A stretch of DNA of 64,000 nt from JASGIT01 sp047601665 (lineage in GTDB: Bacteria; Pseudomonadota; Gammaproteobacteria; Burkholderiales; Burkholderiaceae_C). The translations under genes and the position numbers were made by a program. Of the stretch, positions 7,307 through 15,934 are shown in pieces; position 1 is the stretch's first letter; each line of letters starts with the position of its first letter. Location of the stretch: assembly GCA_047601665.1 (NCBI GenBank), contig JASGIT010000001.1, forward strand, positions 1,054,001 to 1,118,000, in the 5' to 3' direction. The notes under the pieces are model-generated. The model searched no databases. It was not told the origin of the DNA and was given only the letters and a program-made list of their open reading frames with translations.

Positions 7307-9886
7307 ATGTCACAGTCGTTCATCTCTCCGCACGCCGGTCCCGCGCCCACCGATCTGCACGAAGCCCTCTTCGTGCAGACGCTGGCGCAGGCCATTGACG
7401 CCGTGGTGGTCATCGATGCGAACAACTGCGTGGTGCTGTTCAACGCCGCGGCGGAGCGCCTGTGGGGCTGGCCGTGCAAGGAGGTGCTGGGCCGCAACGT
7501 GAAGATGCTGGTGCCGCACGGCCTGCGCGACGTGCACGACAGCTATGTGAACGCCAACCGCGACACGGGCGTCAACCGCATCGTGGGCACCTCGCGCGAG
7601 GTGCCCGTGGACCGCAGCGACGGCACGCGCCTGTGGGCGTCGATGTCGATCTCCAAGGTGCTGATCGGCGCCCAGGTGCTCTACACCGCCTTCCTCAAGG
7701 ACGTGACGGAGCAGCGCGCGCAGCAGGAGCACCTGCGCCAGCTCTCGCTGGTGGCCGACCGCAGCGGCAGCTGCATGGTCGTGACCGGCGCCGACCGGCG
7801 CATCACCTACGCGAACCCCGGCTTCACGCGGCTGCTGGGCTACACCAGCGCGCAGGCGCTCGGGCAGCTGCCCACGGAGCTGATCTGGGGGCCGCACACC
7901 GACGCGCACACCATCCAGGCCATGCGCAACGCCATCCTGGCCGGGCAGGAGATGCAGACCCAGCTGCTGGTCTACGCGAGCAACGGGCACCCGCTGTGGG
8001 TCTCGGTCATGATGAACCCGGTGTTCGGCGCGGGCGGGCAACTAGAGCACCTCGTGTTCGTGCTCACCGACATCACCTACACCAAGATGCACGAAGTGCT
8101 CCAGCACAAGGTGCTGGACGCGATGGCGCACGGCGCGCCGCTGCGCGACGCGGCTCGGCTGCTGTGCCGCGAGATCGAGCACATCGCGCCCGAGGTCATC
8201 GCCACGCTGCTGGAGGTGGACGAAAACAGCTGCCTGCGCGTGCTCGCCGCGCCCAACATGCCGCCCGAGATCGAGGCGCTGACCAACGGCGTGCCCATCG
8301 GCCCCGAGGTCGGCTGCTGCGGCACGGCGGCGGCCACGGGCCAGCCCGCGCTGTCCACCGACATCGCCACCGACCCGCGCTGGGCGTTCGTGCAGTCGAT
8401 ATTCACCGGCCACGGCCTGCGCGCCTGCTGGTCCAACCCCGTCAAGGCGCGCGACGGCGCCGTGCTCGGCACCCTGGCCTTCTATTACCGCGAGCCGCGC
8501 GGCCCCGACCCGCTGCACGAACGCCTGGTGGACGTGGGCCTGCACCTGTGCACGCTGCTGCTGGAGCGCGAACGCGAGCGCGCCCACATCCACCAGCTCG
8601 CCTACTACGACCCGCTCACCGACCTGGCCAACCGCAGCATGTTGCACGCCCAGACCGAGCGCATGTTGCACGACGTGCAGCGCACGCGGCAGCCGCTGGC
8701 GCTGGTGTTCATCGACCTGGACCGCTTCAAGCAGGCCAACGACACCCAGGGCCACCGCGCGGGCGACGTGCTGCTGCGCGCCATTGCCGCGCGGCTGCAG
8801 GACAACATCCGCCTCGGCGACATGGCCGCGCGCATGGGCGGCGACGAATTCGTGCTGGTGCTGGCGCACTGCGACGCGCGCCAGGCCGCCCAGGTCGCCG
8901 AGCGCGTGCTGGCCGCCATCGCCTGCCCCGTGGACGTGGGCGGCGCCACGCTGCACCCCGGCGCCAGCGCGGGCATCGCCATGTACCCCGAGGACGGGGC
9001 CGACGCCGACACCCTGCTGCGCTGCGCCGACCTGGCCATGTACCAGGCCAAGACCGAGGGCGGCCAGCGCTACCGCTTCTACCGCGCCGAGATGAACGCC
9101 CAGGCCCAGGAACGCCTGCAGCTGGAGGCCGACCTGCGCACGGCGCTGCGCGAAGGCGGCCTGGCCCTGCACTACCAGCCCCAGATGAACGGCGGCGCGC
9201 TGCACGGCGTGGAGGCGCTGCTGCGCTGGACGCACCCGCGGCGCGGCGCCATACCGCCCCAGCGCGTGGTGACGCTGGCCGAGGAGTGCGGGCTGCTGGC
9301 CGACCTGACCCGCTGGGTGCTGCACGAGGCCTGCCGCCAGATGGCCGACTGGCGCGTGCGCGGCGTGGCCGTGCCGCACGTGGCGGTGAACTTCCAGGCC
9401 GGCAGCTTCCAGGACCCGGGCCTGCCCGACCTGCTGGCGCACACGCTGGCGGCCCACGGGCTGCGCCCCGCCGACCTGATCGCGGAGATCACCGAGACCG
9501 TGATGCTCGCGCCCGACCCCGCCGTGCTCGCCACGGCCCACGCAGTGCGCGAACGCGGCATCGCCCTGTCGCTGGACGACTTCGGCACCGGCTACTCCAG
9601 CCTGGGCGCGCTGCACCGCCTGCCGATCAGCCAGATCAAGGTGGACAAGAGCTTCGTGCAGGACATCGAGACCAGCGCCACGGCCCGCACGCTCACCGCC
9701 GCCGTGCTCGGCATCGCCCAGGGCCTGGGCCTGTCCGTGGTGGCCGAGGGCGTGGAAACGCCCGCCCAGCGGGAGTTCCTGCGGGCGCACGGCTGCAGCG
9801 TGCACCAGGGCTACCTGCTCTCGCGTCCGCTGGCCGCCGACGCGCTCGAAGACTGGCTCGCCGCCACCCCCTTTCCTCCCTCCTAA
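7307..9886 (+). CDS. PAS-PAS-GAF-GGDEF-EAL cyclic-di-GMP signalling protein
   Basis: The 859-residue cytoplasmic protein has two PAS domains (about residues 20-130 and 140-255), a GAF-like domain (about 265-415), a GGDEF domain and an EAL domain. GGDEF is intact at 511-515, with an inhibitory RxxD site (RLGD) five residues before it. EAL is at 636-638 (GVEALLRW), and DDFGTGYSSL is intact, so both synthesis and breakdown of c-di-GMP look possible. The first PAS contains CKEVLGRNVKMLVP, as in oxygen- or redox-sensing PAS proteins, but I cannot name the ligand. A chemoreceptor follows 13 bases downstream, which suggests joint control of motility. Confidence 0.93.
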   Translation: MSQSFISPHAGPAPTDLHEALFVQTLAQAIDAVVVIDANNCVVLFNAAAERLWGWPCKEVLGRNVKMLVPHGLRDVHDSYVNANRDTGVNRIVGTSREVPVDRSDGTRLWASMSISKVLIGAQVLYTAFLKDVTEQRAQQEHLRQLSLVADRSGSCMVVTGADRRITYANPGFTRLLGYTSAQALGQLPTELIWGPHTDAHTIQAMRNAILAGQEMQTQLLVYASNGHPLWVSVMMNPVFGAGGQLEHLVFVLTDITYTKMHEVLQHKVLDAMAHGAPLRDAARLLCREIEHIAPEVIATLLEVDENSCLRVLAAPNMPPEIEALTNGVPIGPEVGCCGTAAATGQPALSTDIATDPRWAFVQSIFTGHGLRACWSNPVKARDGAVLGTLAFYYREPRGPDPLHERLVDVGLHLCTLLLERERERAHIHQLAYYDPLTDLANRSMLHAQTERMLHDVQRTRQPLALVFIDLDRFKQANDTQGHRAGDVLLRAIAARLQDNIRLGDMAARMGGDEFVLVLAHCDARQAAQVAERVLAAIACPVDVGGATLHPGASAGIAMYPEDGADADTLLRCADLAMYQAKTEGGQRYRFYRAEMNAQAQERLQLEADLRTALREGGLALHYQPQMNGGALHGVEALLRWTHPRRGAIPPQRVVTLAEECGLLADLTRWVLHEACRQMADWRVRGVAVPHVAVNFQAGSFQDPGLPDLLAHTLAAHGLRPADLIAEITETVMLAPDPAVLATAHAVRERGIALSLDDFGTGYSSLGALHRLPISQIKVDKSFVQDIETSATARTLTAAVLGIAQGLGLSVVAEGVETPAQREFLRAHGCSVHQGYLLSRPLAADALEDWLAATPFPPS

Positions 9887-9899
9887 AAACCATACTCCA

Positions 9900-11411
9900 A
9901 TGAAACAGCTCCTCAAAGACATCACCATCCGCCGCATGGTGCAGAGCGTGCTCCTGCTGATCTGCGTGCTGGTCGCGGCGCTGGCGGCGTTCAGCGCGCG
10001 CGGCCTGCAACATGCCGAGCAGGCGCTGGAGCGCAGCCGCGCCCTGCTGCGCGAAACCACCGCGCTCGGCCACGCCGAGCGCCAGATCCTGCTCGCACGC
10101 GGGCTGCGGGCGCAGCCGCCCGAGGCGCGCCCGGCGCAGGACATCGACGCCGCCCTGGCCGCCGCGCGCACGCACTTCGACACCTTCGCGCGCGAGGCCG
10201 CGCCCCATGCGCCGCCACCGCTGCTGCAGGCCCTGCAAGCGGACTTCCAGGCCGCGCTGAACCTGACCCCCGCCGATGCCGGGCGCGCCAGCCAGGCGCT
10301 GGACGCATCGCTGGCGCGCTACGAGCGCTACGTGGACGAGCACGCCGCCCAGCTAGCCCAGGACGCCCAGGCCGAGCGCCGCGCCGCCTTCATCGGCATG
10401 GGCGCGGCGCTGGCCGCCTGCGTGCTGCTGCTGGTGCTGGGCGATCTGTACGTGGTGTTCGCCGTCAAGACGCCGCTGGATGACATCAAGGCGCACTTCC
10501 GCCGCATCGCCCAGGGCGACCTGACCGAGCCCATCACGCTGTTCGGCAAGAACTGCGTGGGCCAGATCCTGCCCTTCCTCGACCACATGCAGGGCAGCCT
10601 GGCGCACACCGTGGGCACCGTGCGCGAGGGCGTGGTGCAGATCAACGGCGGCGCGACCGAGATCGCCTCGGGCAGCGCCGACCTGTCCGCGCGCACCGAG
10701 CAGCAGGCCTCGTCGCTCGAAGAAACCGCCGCCAGCATGGAGCAGCTCGCCGCCACCGTGCGCAACAACGCCCAGAACGCCGGCCAGGCGCGCGACATGG
10801 CCGCGCAGGCCAGCAGCACCGCGCAGCGCGGCGGCGAGGCGGTGCAGCAGGCCGTGCAGACCATGCGCCAGATCGCGGGCAGCGCGCGGCGCATCGACGA
10901 CATCACCTCGGTGATCGACTCCATCGCCTTCCAGACCAACATCCTCGCGCTCAACGCCGCCGTCGAGGCCGCGCGCGCAGGCGAGCAGGGCAAGGGCTTC
11001 GCCGTGGTGGCCAGCGAGGTGCGCACGCTCGCCCAGCGCAGCGCGGCGGCGGCCAAGGAGATCAAGGAACTGATCGCCGACTCCAGCGCCACCGTGGCCG
11101 AAGGCTCGCGCCAGGTCGAGGCGGCGGGCGCCACCATGCAGGACATCCTGGATGCCGTGCGCCGCCTCGCCACCCTGGTGGGCGAGATCGCCACCGCCTC
11201 GCACGAACAGGCGGCGGGCATCGAGCAGATCAACACCGCCGTCACGCAGATGGACCAGGGCACGCAGCAGAACGCCGCGCTGGTGGAGGAAACCGCCGCC
11301 GCGTCGTCCGCGCTGGAAGCCCAGGCGCGGCGGCTGCAGCAGGCCGTGGCGCTGTTCCGCCTGGCGTCGTCGCATCAGCAACGGGAGCCGCTGGCGCTGG
11401 GCGCGGCCTGA
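9900..11411 (+). CDS. Methyl-accepting chemotaxis protein
   Basis: The 503-residue protein has a membrane segment near residues 12-32, a periplasmic sensor of ~130 residues, a second membrane segment near 162-185, a HAMP domain (IKAHFRRIAQGDLTEPI) and the signalling coiled coil. The hairpin tip (DSIAFQTNILALNAAVEAA) is intact, and glutamate/glutamine methylation helices (TEQQASSLEETAASMEQLAA) are visible. Signals go to CheA/CheW. The sensor is a small four-helix-type domain with unknown ligand. The gene follows the GGDEF-EAL gene closely and its stop overlaps a possible start of the next frame. Confidence 0.94.
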   Translation: MKQLLKDITIRRMVQSVLLLICVLVAALAAFSARGLQHAEQALERSRALLRETTALGHAERQILLARGLRAQPPEARPAQDIDAALAAARTHFDTFAREAAPHAPPPLLQALQADFQAALNLTPADAGRASQALDASLARYERYVDEHAAQLAQDAQAERRAAFIGMGAALAACVLLLVLGDLYVVFAVKTPLDDIKAHFRRIAQGDLTEPITLFGKNCVGQILPFLDHMQGSLAHTVGTVREGVVQINGGATEIASGSADLSARTEQQASSLEETAASMEQLAATVRNNAQNAGQARDMAAQASSTAQRGGEAVQQAVQTMRQIAGSARRIDDITSVIDSIAFQTNILALNAAVEAARAGEQGKGFAVVASEVRTLAQRSAAAAKEIKELIADSSATVAEGSRQVEAAGATMQDILDAVRRLATLVGEIATASHEQAAGIEQINTAVTQMDQGTQQNAALVEETAAASSALEAQARRLQQAVALFRLASSHQQREPLALGAA

Positions 11412-11458
11412 TGCGCGAACGCACCCCCTCTTGTCCACCGCAGAGAAAGCCGCCGACC

Positions 11459-11938
11459 ATGAAACCTCTCTCCAGAGACACCCCCCTCCGCCGCATGGCG
11501 CAGCGCGTGCTCGCGCTGGCGCACACTTGGCTGCGGGCAGAGCCATCCGCGGCAACCGGGGCCGGCGCGGAGCCGTTCGCCCCCACCGTGCGCAACGCCG
11601 GCCCGGCGCACGGAACCCCCGCGGCGGCCGACCCGGTCGCCTGCCGGCCCCACATCCTCACGCTCAGCGCCGCCATGGCGGCGGCGGACCAGGAGATCGA
11701 GGAACTGATGGCCGACTCCAGCGCCACGGCGGCCACCAGCCCGCACACCCTGGAAACCTTGAAAGCCGCCCTGCGCGATATCCATGCCGCCGCGCGGCAG
11801 CTCGACAGCATGGCGGACGAAATCACCACCGCATCGGCCGCGCTGACCGCCCAGGCGCAGCAGTTGCAGAAGGCGGTGGCGCTGTTCCGCCGGACGTCAC
11901 ATCAAAAACAGGAGCAGCTTGCGCACGGCGTGTCTTGA
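11459..11938 (+). CDS. Shrunken chemoreceptor paralogue (159 aa), possibly a decaying gene
   Basis: The start MKPLSRDTPLRRMAQRVLAL mirrors MKQLLKDITIRRMVQSVLLL of the chemoreceptor just upstream. The C-terminal part (EIEELMADSSATAAT, then ITTASAALTAQAQQLQKAVALFR) mirrors that protein's end. The periplasmic sensor, HAMP domain and entire signalling hairpin are absent, so it cannot signal as a receptor. It looks like a tandem duplicate that lost its middle, yet the frame is still open. I placed the start at 11459 by alignment with the neighbour; the frame is also open from 11411. Confidence 0.6.
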   Translation: MKPLSRDTPLRRMAQRVLALAHTWLRAEPSAATGAGAEPFAPTVRNAGPAHGTPAAADPVACRPHILTLSAAMAAADQEIEELMADSSATAATSPHTLETLKAALRDIHAAARQLDSMADEITTASAALTAQAQQLQKAVALFRRTSHQKQEQLAHGVS

Positions 11939-11965
11939 TTTCAGGCAAAAAAGTACCTGAAACCC

Positions 11966-11998
11966 AATAGGAGCCTGAGCAAGCAGCTCCTATTTTTT
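11966..11998. terminator. Hairpin with T-run between the chemoreceptor remnant and exbD
   Basis: AATAGGAGC (11966-11974) pairs with GCTCCTATT (11986-11994) across an 11-base loop, followed by a T-run to 11998. It reads as a rho-independent terminator for the plus strand. The exbD stop codon (11990-11992) lies inside the right arm, so the end of exbD forms part of the structure. Confidence 0.75.
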
Positions 11999-12409
11999 AA
12001 GCGGCTCCGCCACGAAAGCCAGGCGCATCAGCCCCGCCGCCTGCGCCGCGCCCATGACCTCGGCCACGCGGCCATAGGGCACGGCGGTGTCGGCGCGCAG
12101 CTGCACCTCGGTATCGGGCTGGCGCGCGGCGATCTCCTTGAGGCGCCGGGCCAGCGCGTCCTGATCCACGGCCTCGCCATTCAAGAAGGCCTGGCCGTCC
12201 TTGCCGACGGCCACGGTCACGGCCCGCGCCGGCGTGCCGGGCTGCACGCCCTCGGCGCGCGGCAGTTCCAGCCGGAGGCTGCTGGACAGCAGCGGCGCGG
12301 TGAGGATGAAGATGACCACCAGCACCAGCATCACGTCCACCAGCGGGGTGATGTTGATCTCGCTCATGGGCCGTGGCCCTGGCGTGCGCTCTAGCCGGCC
12401 GAAGGGCAT
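11990..12409 (-). CDS. exbD: ExbD/TolR-family biopolymer transport protein
   Basis: The 139-residue protein has one N-terminal membrane helix (TPLVDVMLVLVVIFILTAPL) with the conserved proton-path aspartate at residue 25, followed by a periplasmic domain. With ExbB and TonB it couples the proton gradient to outer-membrane receptors; the TolR alternative cannot be excluded from sequence. I chose the ATG at 12409 (MPFGRLER), as homologues carry this short cytoplasmic stretch before MSEIN; it overlaps the end of exbB by 19 bases. It is the last gene of dapB-exbB-exbD, and no tonB is present here. Confidence 0.88.
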   Translation of the reverse strand: MPFGRLERTPGPRPMSEINITPLVDVMLVLVVIFILTAPLLSSSLRLELPRAEGVQPGTPARAVTVAVGKDGQAFLNGEAVDQDALARRLKEIAARQPDTEVQLRADTAVPYGRVAEVMGAAQAAGLMRLAFVAEPLKK

Positions 12410-13050
12410 AGCAGTTCGCGCAGGTCGCGCGCAAAGCCTTCGAGGTCGGCCTCCAGCCGCGCGATCAGGCGGCCGAACACGTTGTAGGCCAGCACGGCGG
12501 GTATGGCGACGGCCAACCCGGCGGCGGTCATCACCAGCGCCTCGCCCACGGGGCCAGCCAGCCGGTCGATGCTGATCTGCCCGCCGACCGCGATGGCCGT
12601 GAGCGCGTGGTAGATGCCCCACACCGTGCCCAGCAGGCCCACGAAGGGCGCGGTGGAGCCCACGGTGGCCAGCAGCACCTGGCCGAATTGCAGGCGGGCC
12701 AGCGCCACGTGCAGGGCGTCGCGTAGCACGCGGGTCAGGCGCTGCTCGGTGCCGCCCTGCCCGGCCAAGGTGGCTGCCGAAGGGTTTTTTGCTACAGAAT
12801 TCGCAGCTGCCACCGCAGGCAGCACCAGCGCTTCGCGGTCAAAAGGCTGCAAACCCTCCATCGCCGCGGCGAGCGACGGCGCCTGCCAGAACGCGGCGGT
12901 GGCACGCGGCACGTCGGCCAGGGCGCGGCGCATGAGGCGCACCTTCCACAGAATCACGACCCAGCTGGCCACCGACATGGCCAGCAGCAGCAGCGCCGCG
13001 CATTGGGTCAGCGCGTCGGCATGGCGCAACCAGTGCAGGCCGTGCATCAA
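12391..13050 (-). CDS. exbB: MotA/TolQ/ExbB-family proton channel protein
   Basis: The 219-residue protein has three membrane segments: near residues 15-38, ~125-150 (GQVLLATVGSTAPFVGLLGT) and ~160-185. The GSTAPFVGLLGTVWGI block is the family signature. It is the channel partner of the ExbD encoded downstream. It starts one base after the dapB stop codon. Residues ~72-89 (AAANSVAKNPSA region) coincide with DNA resembling the local palindromic repeat, described separately. Confidence 0.9.
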   Translation of the reverse strand: MMHGLHWLRHADALTQCAALLLLAMSVASWVVILWKVRLMRRALADVPRATAAFWQAPSLAAAMEGLQPFDREALVLPAVAAANSVAKNPSAATLAGQGGTEQRLTRVLRDALHVALARLQFGQVLLATVGSTAPFVGLLGTVWGIYHALTAIAVGGQISIDRLAGPVGEALVMTAAGLAVAIPAVLAYNVFGRLIARLEADLEGFARDLRELLCPSAG

Positions 13051-13051
13051 G

Positions 13052-13870
13052 CTACTTCAAATTCAGCACGTCGAACATGTCGAACAGGCCCGTGCGGTGC
13101 GGCGCCAGGAAGCGCGCCGAACGCAGCGCGCCGTCGGCATAGCCCGCGCGGCTGTTGGACTTGTGCGTGACTTCCACGCGCTCGCCCGCGCCGATGAACA
13201 GCACGGTGTGGTCGCCCACCACGTCGCCGCCGCGGATGGTGGCGAAGCCGATGGTGCCGTGCTTGCGCGCGCCGGTGTCGCCATAGCGCTCGTACACGGC
13301 GCGGTCGGCCAGGCGCGTGCCCTGGGCCTCGGCGATGACCTCGCCCATCTTCAGCGCGGTGCCCGAGGGCGCGTCCACCTTGTGCTTGTGGTGGGCTTCG
13401 ACGATCTCCACGTCGTAGCCGTCGCCCAGCGCCTGGGCGGCCATCTGCAGCAGCTTGAGGGTGACGTTCACGCCCACGCTCATGTTGGGCGCGAAGACGA
13501 TGGCGGTCTGCTTGCCGTGCGCGGCGATGGCGGCCTTCTGCGCGTCGGTGAAGCCGGTGGTGCCGATCACGGCCTTCACGCCCAGTTCGGCGCACACGGC
13601 CAGGTGGGCCAGCGTGCCCTCGGGGCGGGTGAAGTCGATGAGCACGTCGGCATTCGCCAGGCCCGCGCGCAGGTCGGCGGTGATGGGCACGCCGCTCGCC
13701 AGGCCCAGGAAGGCGGTGGCGTCGGAGCCGATGCCGGGGCTCGAAGGCACGTCGAGCGCGCCGGCCAGCACGCAATCGCTGCTGGCGCGCACGGCCTCGA
13801 TCAACATGCGGCCCATGCGGCCGGACGCACCGGCGACGGCCACGCGGATGGGGGTTGCTGGGGCAGTCAT
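13052..13870 (-). CDS. dapB: 4-hydroxy-tetrahydrodipicolinate reductase
   Basis: The 272-residue NAD(P)H-dependent reductase acts in lysine and diaminopimelate synthesis. The dinucleotide-binding motif is VAGASGRMGRML near residues 12-23, and the catalytic signature is EIVEAHHKHKVDAPSGTA. Length and motifs are normal. It is 50 bases downstream of bamE and 1 base upstream of exbB, so the three are probably one transcript. Confidence 0.97.
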   Translation of the reverse strand: MTAPATPIRVAVAGASGRMGRMLIEAVRASSDCVLAGALDVPSSPGIGSDATAFLGLASGVPITADLRAGLANADVLIDFTRPEGTLAHLAVCAELGVKAVIGTTGFTDAQKAAIAAHGKQTAIVFAPNMSVGVNVTLKLLQMAAQALGDGYDVEIVEAHHKHKVDAPSGTALKMGEVIAEAQGTRLADRAVYERYGDTGARKHGTIGFATIRGGDVVGDHTVLFIGAGERVEVTHKSNSRAGYADGALRSARFLAPHRTGLFDMFDVLNLK

Positions 13871-13920
13871 GGAATTCCTCGCAAAGATGAAAAAAGGCGC
13901 CTGACGCGCCTTGGAGAAGA

Positions 13921-14487
13921 TCAGCGCACCGACGATTCGAGCGGCGGATAGCTTGCGGGTTCCGTGCCGGGGGCGGAGGCCGCGGCGTCGTCGGGCGCGC
14001 CCGCGTCGGACGGCGCGGCGGGCGCGGGGTAGCGCGCAAGCTGGGCCTCGGTGGCTTCGAGCGGCGGGATGCTCTTCTTCGTGGTCTTCACGCCCAGCGA
14101 GGCGACGAACTCGGCCTCGGTCGGCATCTCGTCGCCCTCGGCGCGCGTGAACAGGTCGCCGTCGAAGAACACGGAGAGCTTGCGCGTCTGCCGGTCTTCG
14201 CCGGGCCGCTTGATGGTGAACACGTATTCCCAGCGGTTGGCGTGGAACAGGTCGGTGACCAGCGGCGTGCCCAGGATGTCGCGCACCTGCTGGCGGCTCA
14301 TGCCGGGCTGCAGCGCCTCCACCTGCTCGCGCGAGACGAAGTTGCCCTGCACCACCGTGGCCTTGTAGGGCGTGATGGCCGTCGCCAGGCGCCGTGCCGA
14401 ATCATCCACGCTGCTGCAGGCCGCGAGCGCGGCGGCGGCCAGCAGGATCAGCGCGCCGCGAACTAAGGTTTGGTTGGATACTGTCAT
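13921..14487 (-). CDS. bamE: Outer membrane assembly lipoprotein BamE (SmpA/OmlA)
   Basis: The protein has a lipoprotein signal with cysteine at residue 24 (LAAAALAACSS), followed by a BamE domain with QGNFVSREQVEALQPGMSRQ and DILGTPLV. BamE supports BamA/BamD in folding outer-membrane barrels. The start at 14487 (MTVSNQ) is chosen over a TTG at 14502. At 188 residues it is longer than E. coli BamE; the extra part is a C-terminal Ala/Pro/Ser-rich tail. It is divergent from fur, as in many proteobacteria, and the intervening region carries an inverted repeat. Confidence 0.92.
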   Translation of the reverse strand: MTVSNQTLVRGALILLAAAALAACSSVDDSARRLATAITPYKATVVQGNFVSREQVEALQPGMSRQQVRDILGTPLVTDLFHANRWEYVFTIKRPGEDRQTRKLSVFFDGDLFTRAEGDEMPTEAEFVASLGVKTTKKSIPPLEATEAQLARYPAPAAPSDAGAPDDAAASAPGTEPASYPPLESSVR

Positions 14488-14504
14488 AGGGATATGATCC
14501 AACC
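14472..14504. promoter_or_regulatory. Inverted repeat between bamE and fur
   Basis: GGTTGGAT (14472-14479) and ATCCAACC (14497-14504) form a perfect 8-base inverted repeat with a 17-base spacer. It spans the bamE start codon and ends 18 bases before the fur ATG. It could be an operator or an RNA hairpin over the bamE start. It does not look like a Fur box. Confidence 0.4.
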
Positions 14505-14522
14505 CATTGTAGCCCGCACCCT

Positions 14523-14945
14523 ATGACCAACATCGACGAACTCAAGAGCACCGGCCTCAAGGCCACGCTGCCGCGCCTGAAGATTCTGGAAATCTTCCAG
14601 AAAGGCGCGCAGCGCCACATGACGGCGGAAGACGTGTTCCGCGTGCTGCTGGAGGAGCGCTCCGACATCGGCCTGGCCACGGTGTACCGCGTGCTCACGC
14701 AGTTCGAGCAGGCGGGCATTCTGCTGCGCAGCAATTTCGAGAGCGGCAAGGCCGTGTACGAGCTGAACGAGGGCCAGCACCACGACCACTTCATCTGCAC
14801 CCTGTGCGGCAAGGTGGAAGAGTTCTACGACCCCGAGATCGAGAAGCGCCAGCAGGCCATCGCCCAGTCCAAGGGCTGGGTGGTGCAGGACCACTCGATG
14901 GCGCTGTACGGCCAGTGCGCCGACTGCGCGCAAAAGCGCCGCTAG
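14523..14945 (+). CDS. fur: Ferric uptake regulator Fur
   Basis: The 140-residue protein has the Fur winged helix (residues 1-80, with TAEDVFRVLLEERSDIGLAT) and metal-binding dimerisation domain. HHDHF is at 86-90, CTLC at 92-95 and a second pair at CADC near the C-terminus. This is the main iron-responsive Fur rather than Zur: it is followed by the typical KVEEFYDPEIEKRQ. It is divergent from bamE. A separate Fur-family gene at 29289 is the likely Zur. Confidence 0.95.
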   Translation: MTNIDELKSTGLKATLPRLKILEIFQKGAQRHMTAEDVFRVLLEERSDIGLATVYRVLTQFEQAGILLRSNFESGKAVYELNEGQHHDHFICTLCGKVEEFYDPEIEKRQQAIAQSKGWVVQDHSMALYGQCADCAQKRR

Positions 14946-14973
14946 AAAGCCGCCGCCACACGGCGCGGCGCGG

Positions 14974-15933
14974 TCAGAACGACGACCCGTTGCGCTCCAT
15001 CTCGCGCCGCTGGCGCTCCACGAATTCCTGGTAGGTGTCGATGCCGCGCAGCTGCAGGATGGTGTTGCGCACGGCGGCCTCCACCAGCACGGCGATGTTG
15101 CGCCCGGCCACCACCTGGATGACGACCTTGAGCACGGGCACGCCCAGCACGTCCTGCGTGAGCGGCTCATAGGGCAGGCGCTCGTACTCGCGCTCCATCG
15201 TCTCCTTGCGCACCAGGTGCACGATGAGCTTGAGCCGCATCTTGCGGCGCACCGCCGTCTCGCCAAAGATGGCGCGAATGTCCAGCAGGCCGATGCCGCG
15301 CACTTCGAGCAGGTTTCGCAGCAGTTCGGGGCACTTGCCCTCGATGGTGTTCTGGTTGATGCGGAAGAAGTCCACCGCGTCGTCGGCCACCAGGCCGTTG
15401 CCGCGCGAGATCAGCTCCAGCCCCAGCTCGCTCTTGCCCAGGCCCGATTCGCCGGTGATGAGCACGCCCAGGCCCAGGATGTCCATGAACACGCCGTGCA
15501 TGGTGGTGCGCTCGGCGAAGTGCTTGGACAGGTAGGCGCGCAGCACGTCGATCACGAAGGCCGACGACTCGTGCGTGGAGAACATGGGAATCTGCGCGCG
15601 CTCGCACATCGAGATCAGCTCGTCGGGCGCGGTCTGCCCGTCGGCCAGGATGAGCACCGGCGGCTCCAGCGTGACGATGCGCGAGATGCGGCGCTTGCAG
15701 TCTTCCGGGGTGGAGTTGCTGATGTAGGCGACCTCGCGCTCGCCCAGGATCTGCACGCGGTAGGGGTGGATGTAGTTCAGGTGCCCGACGAGGTCGGCAC
15801 CCGAGCGCGCGGAGCGCACCACCGCCTCGTCGAAGCGCCGCTCCGAAGCGCCCAGGCCCGCCACCCATTCCCAGCGCAGCACGCCGCGGAAGGTCTCGAA
15901 CAGGGCGTCGGCGCTGACGACGTTGTGCTTCAA
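14974..15933 (-). CDS. hprK: HPr kinase/phosphorylase
   Basis: The 319-residue protein has a MurF-like N-terminal domain and a kinase domain with Walker A GESGLGKS at 161-168 and MHGV around residue 145. In proteobacteria HprK phosphorylates a serine of HPr within a regulatory PTS. The start codon is TTG at 15933 (reads as MKHNVVSADALFETF), one base after the ptsN stop; no ATG fits the conserved N-terminus. It closes the hpf-ptsN-hprK cluster. Confidence 0.95.
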   Translation of the reverse strand: MKHNVVSADALFETFRGVLRWEWVAGLGASERRFDEAVVRSARSGADLVGHLNYIHPYRVQILGEREVAYISNSTPEDCKRRISRIVTLEPPVLILADGQTAPDELISMCERAQIPMFSTHESSAFVIDVLRAYLSKHFAERTTMHGVFMDILGLGVLITGESGLGKSELGLELISRGNGLVADDAVDFFRINQNTIEGKCPELLRNLLEVRGIGLLDIRAIFGETAVRRKMRLKLIVHLVRKETMEREYERLPYEPLTQDVLGVPVLKVVIQVVAGRNIAVLVEAAVRNTILQLRGIDTYQEFVERQRREMERNGSSF

Positions 15934-15934
15934 G

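Noticed and set aside
12785..12836. Repeat copy inside exbB
   Set aside because: CAGCTGCC and CCAGCGCTTCG resemble the element, but the spacing and loop differ too much. I mention it only as a weak candidate and do not list it as a repeat.
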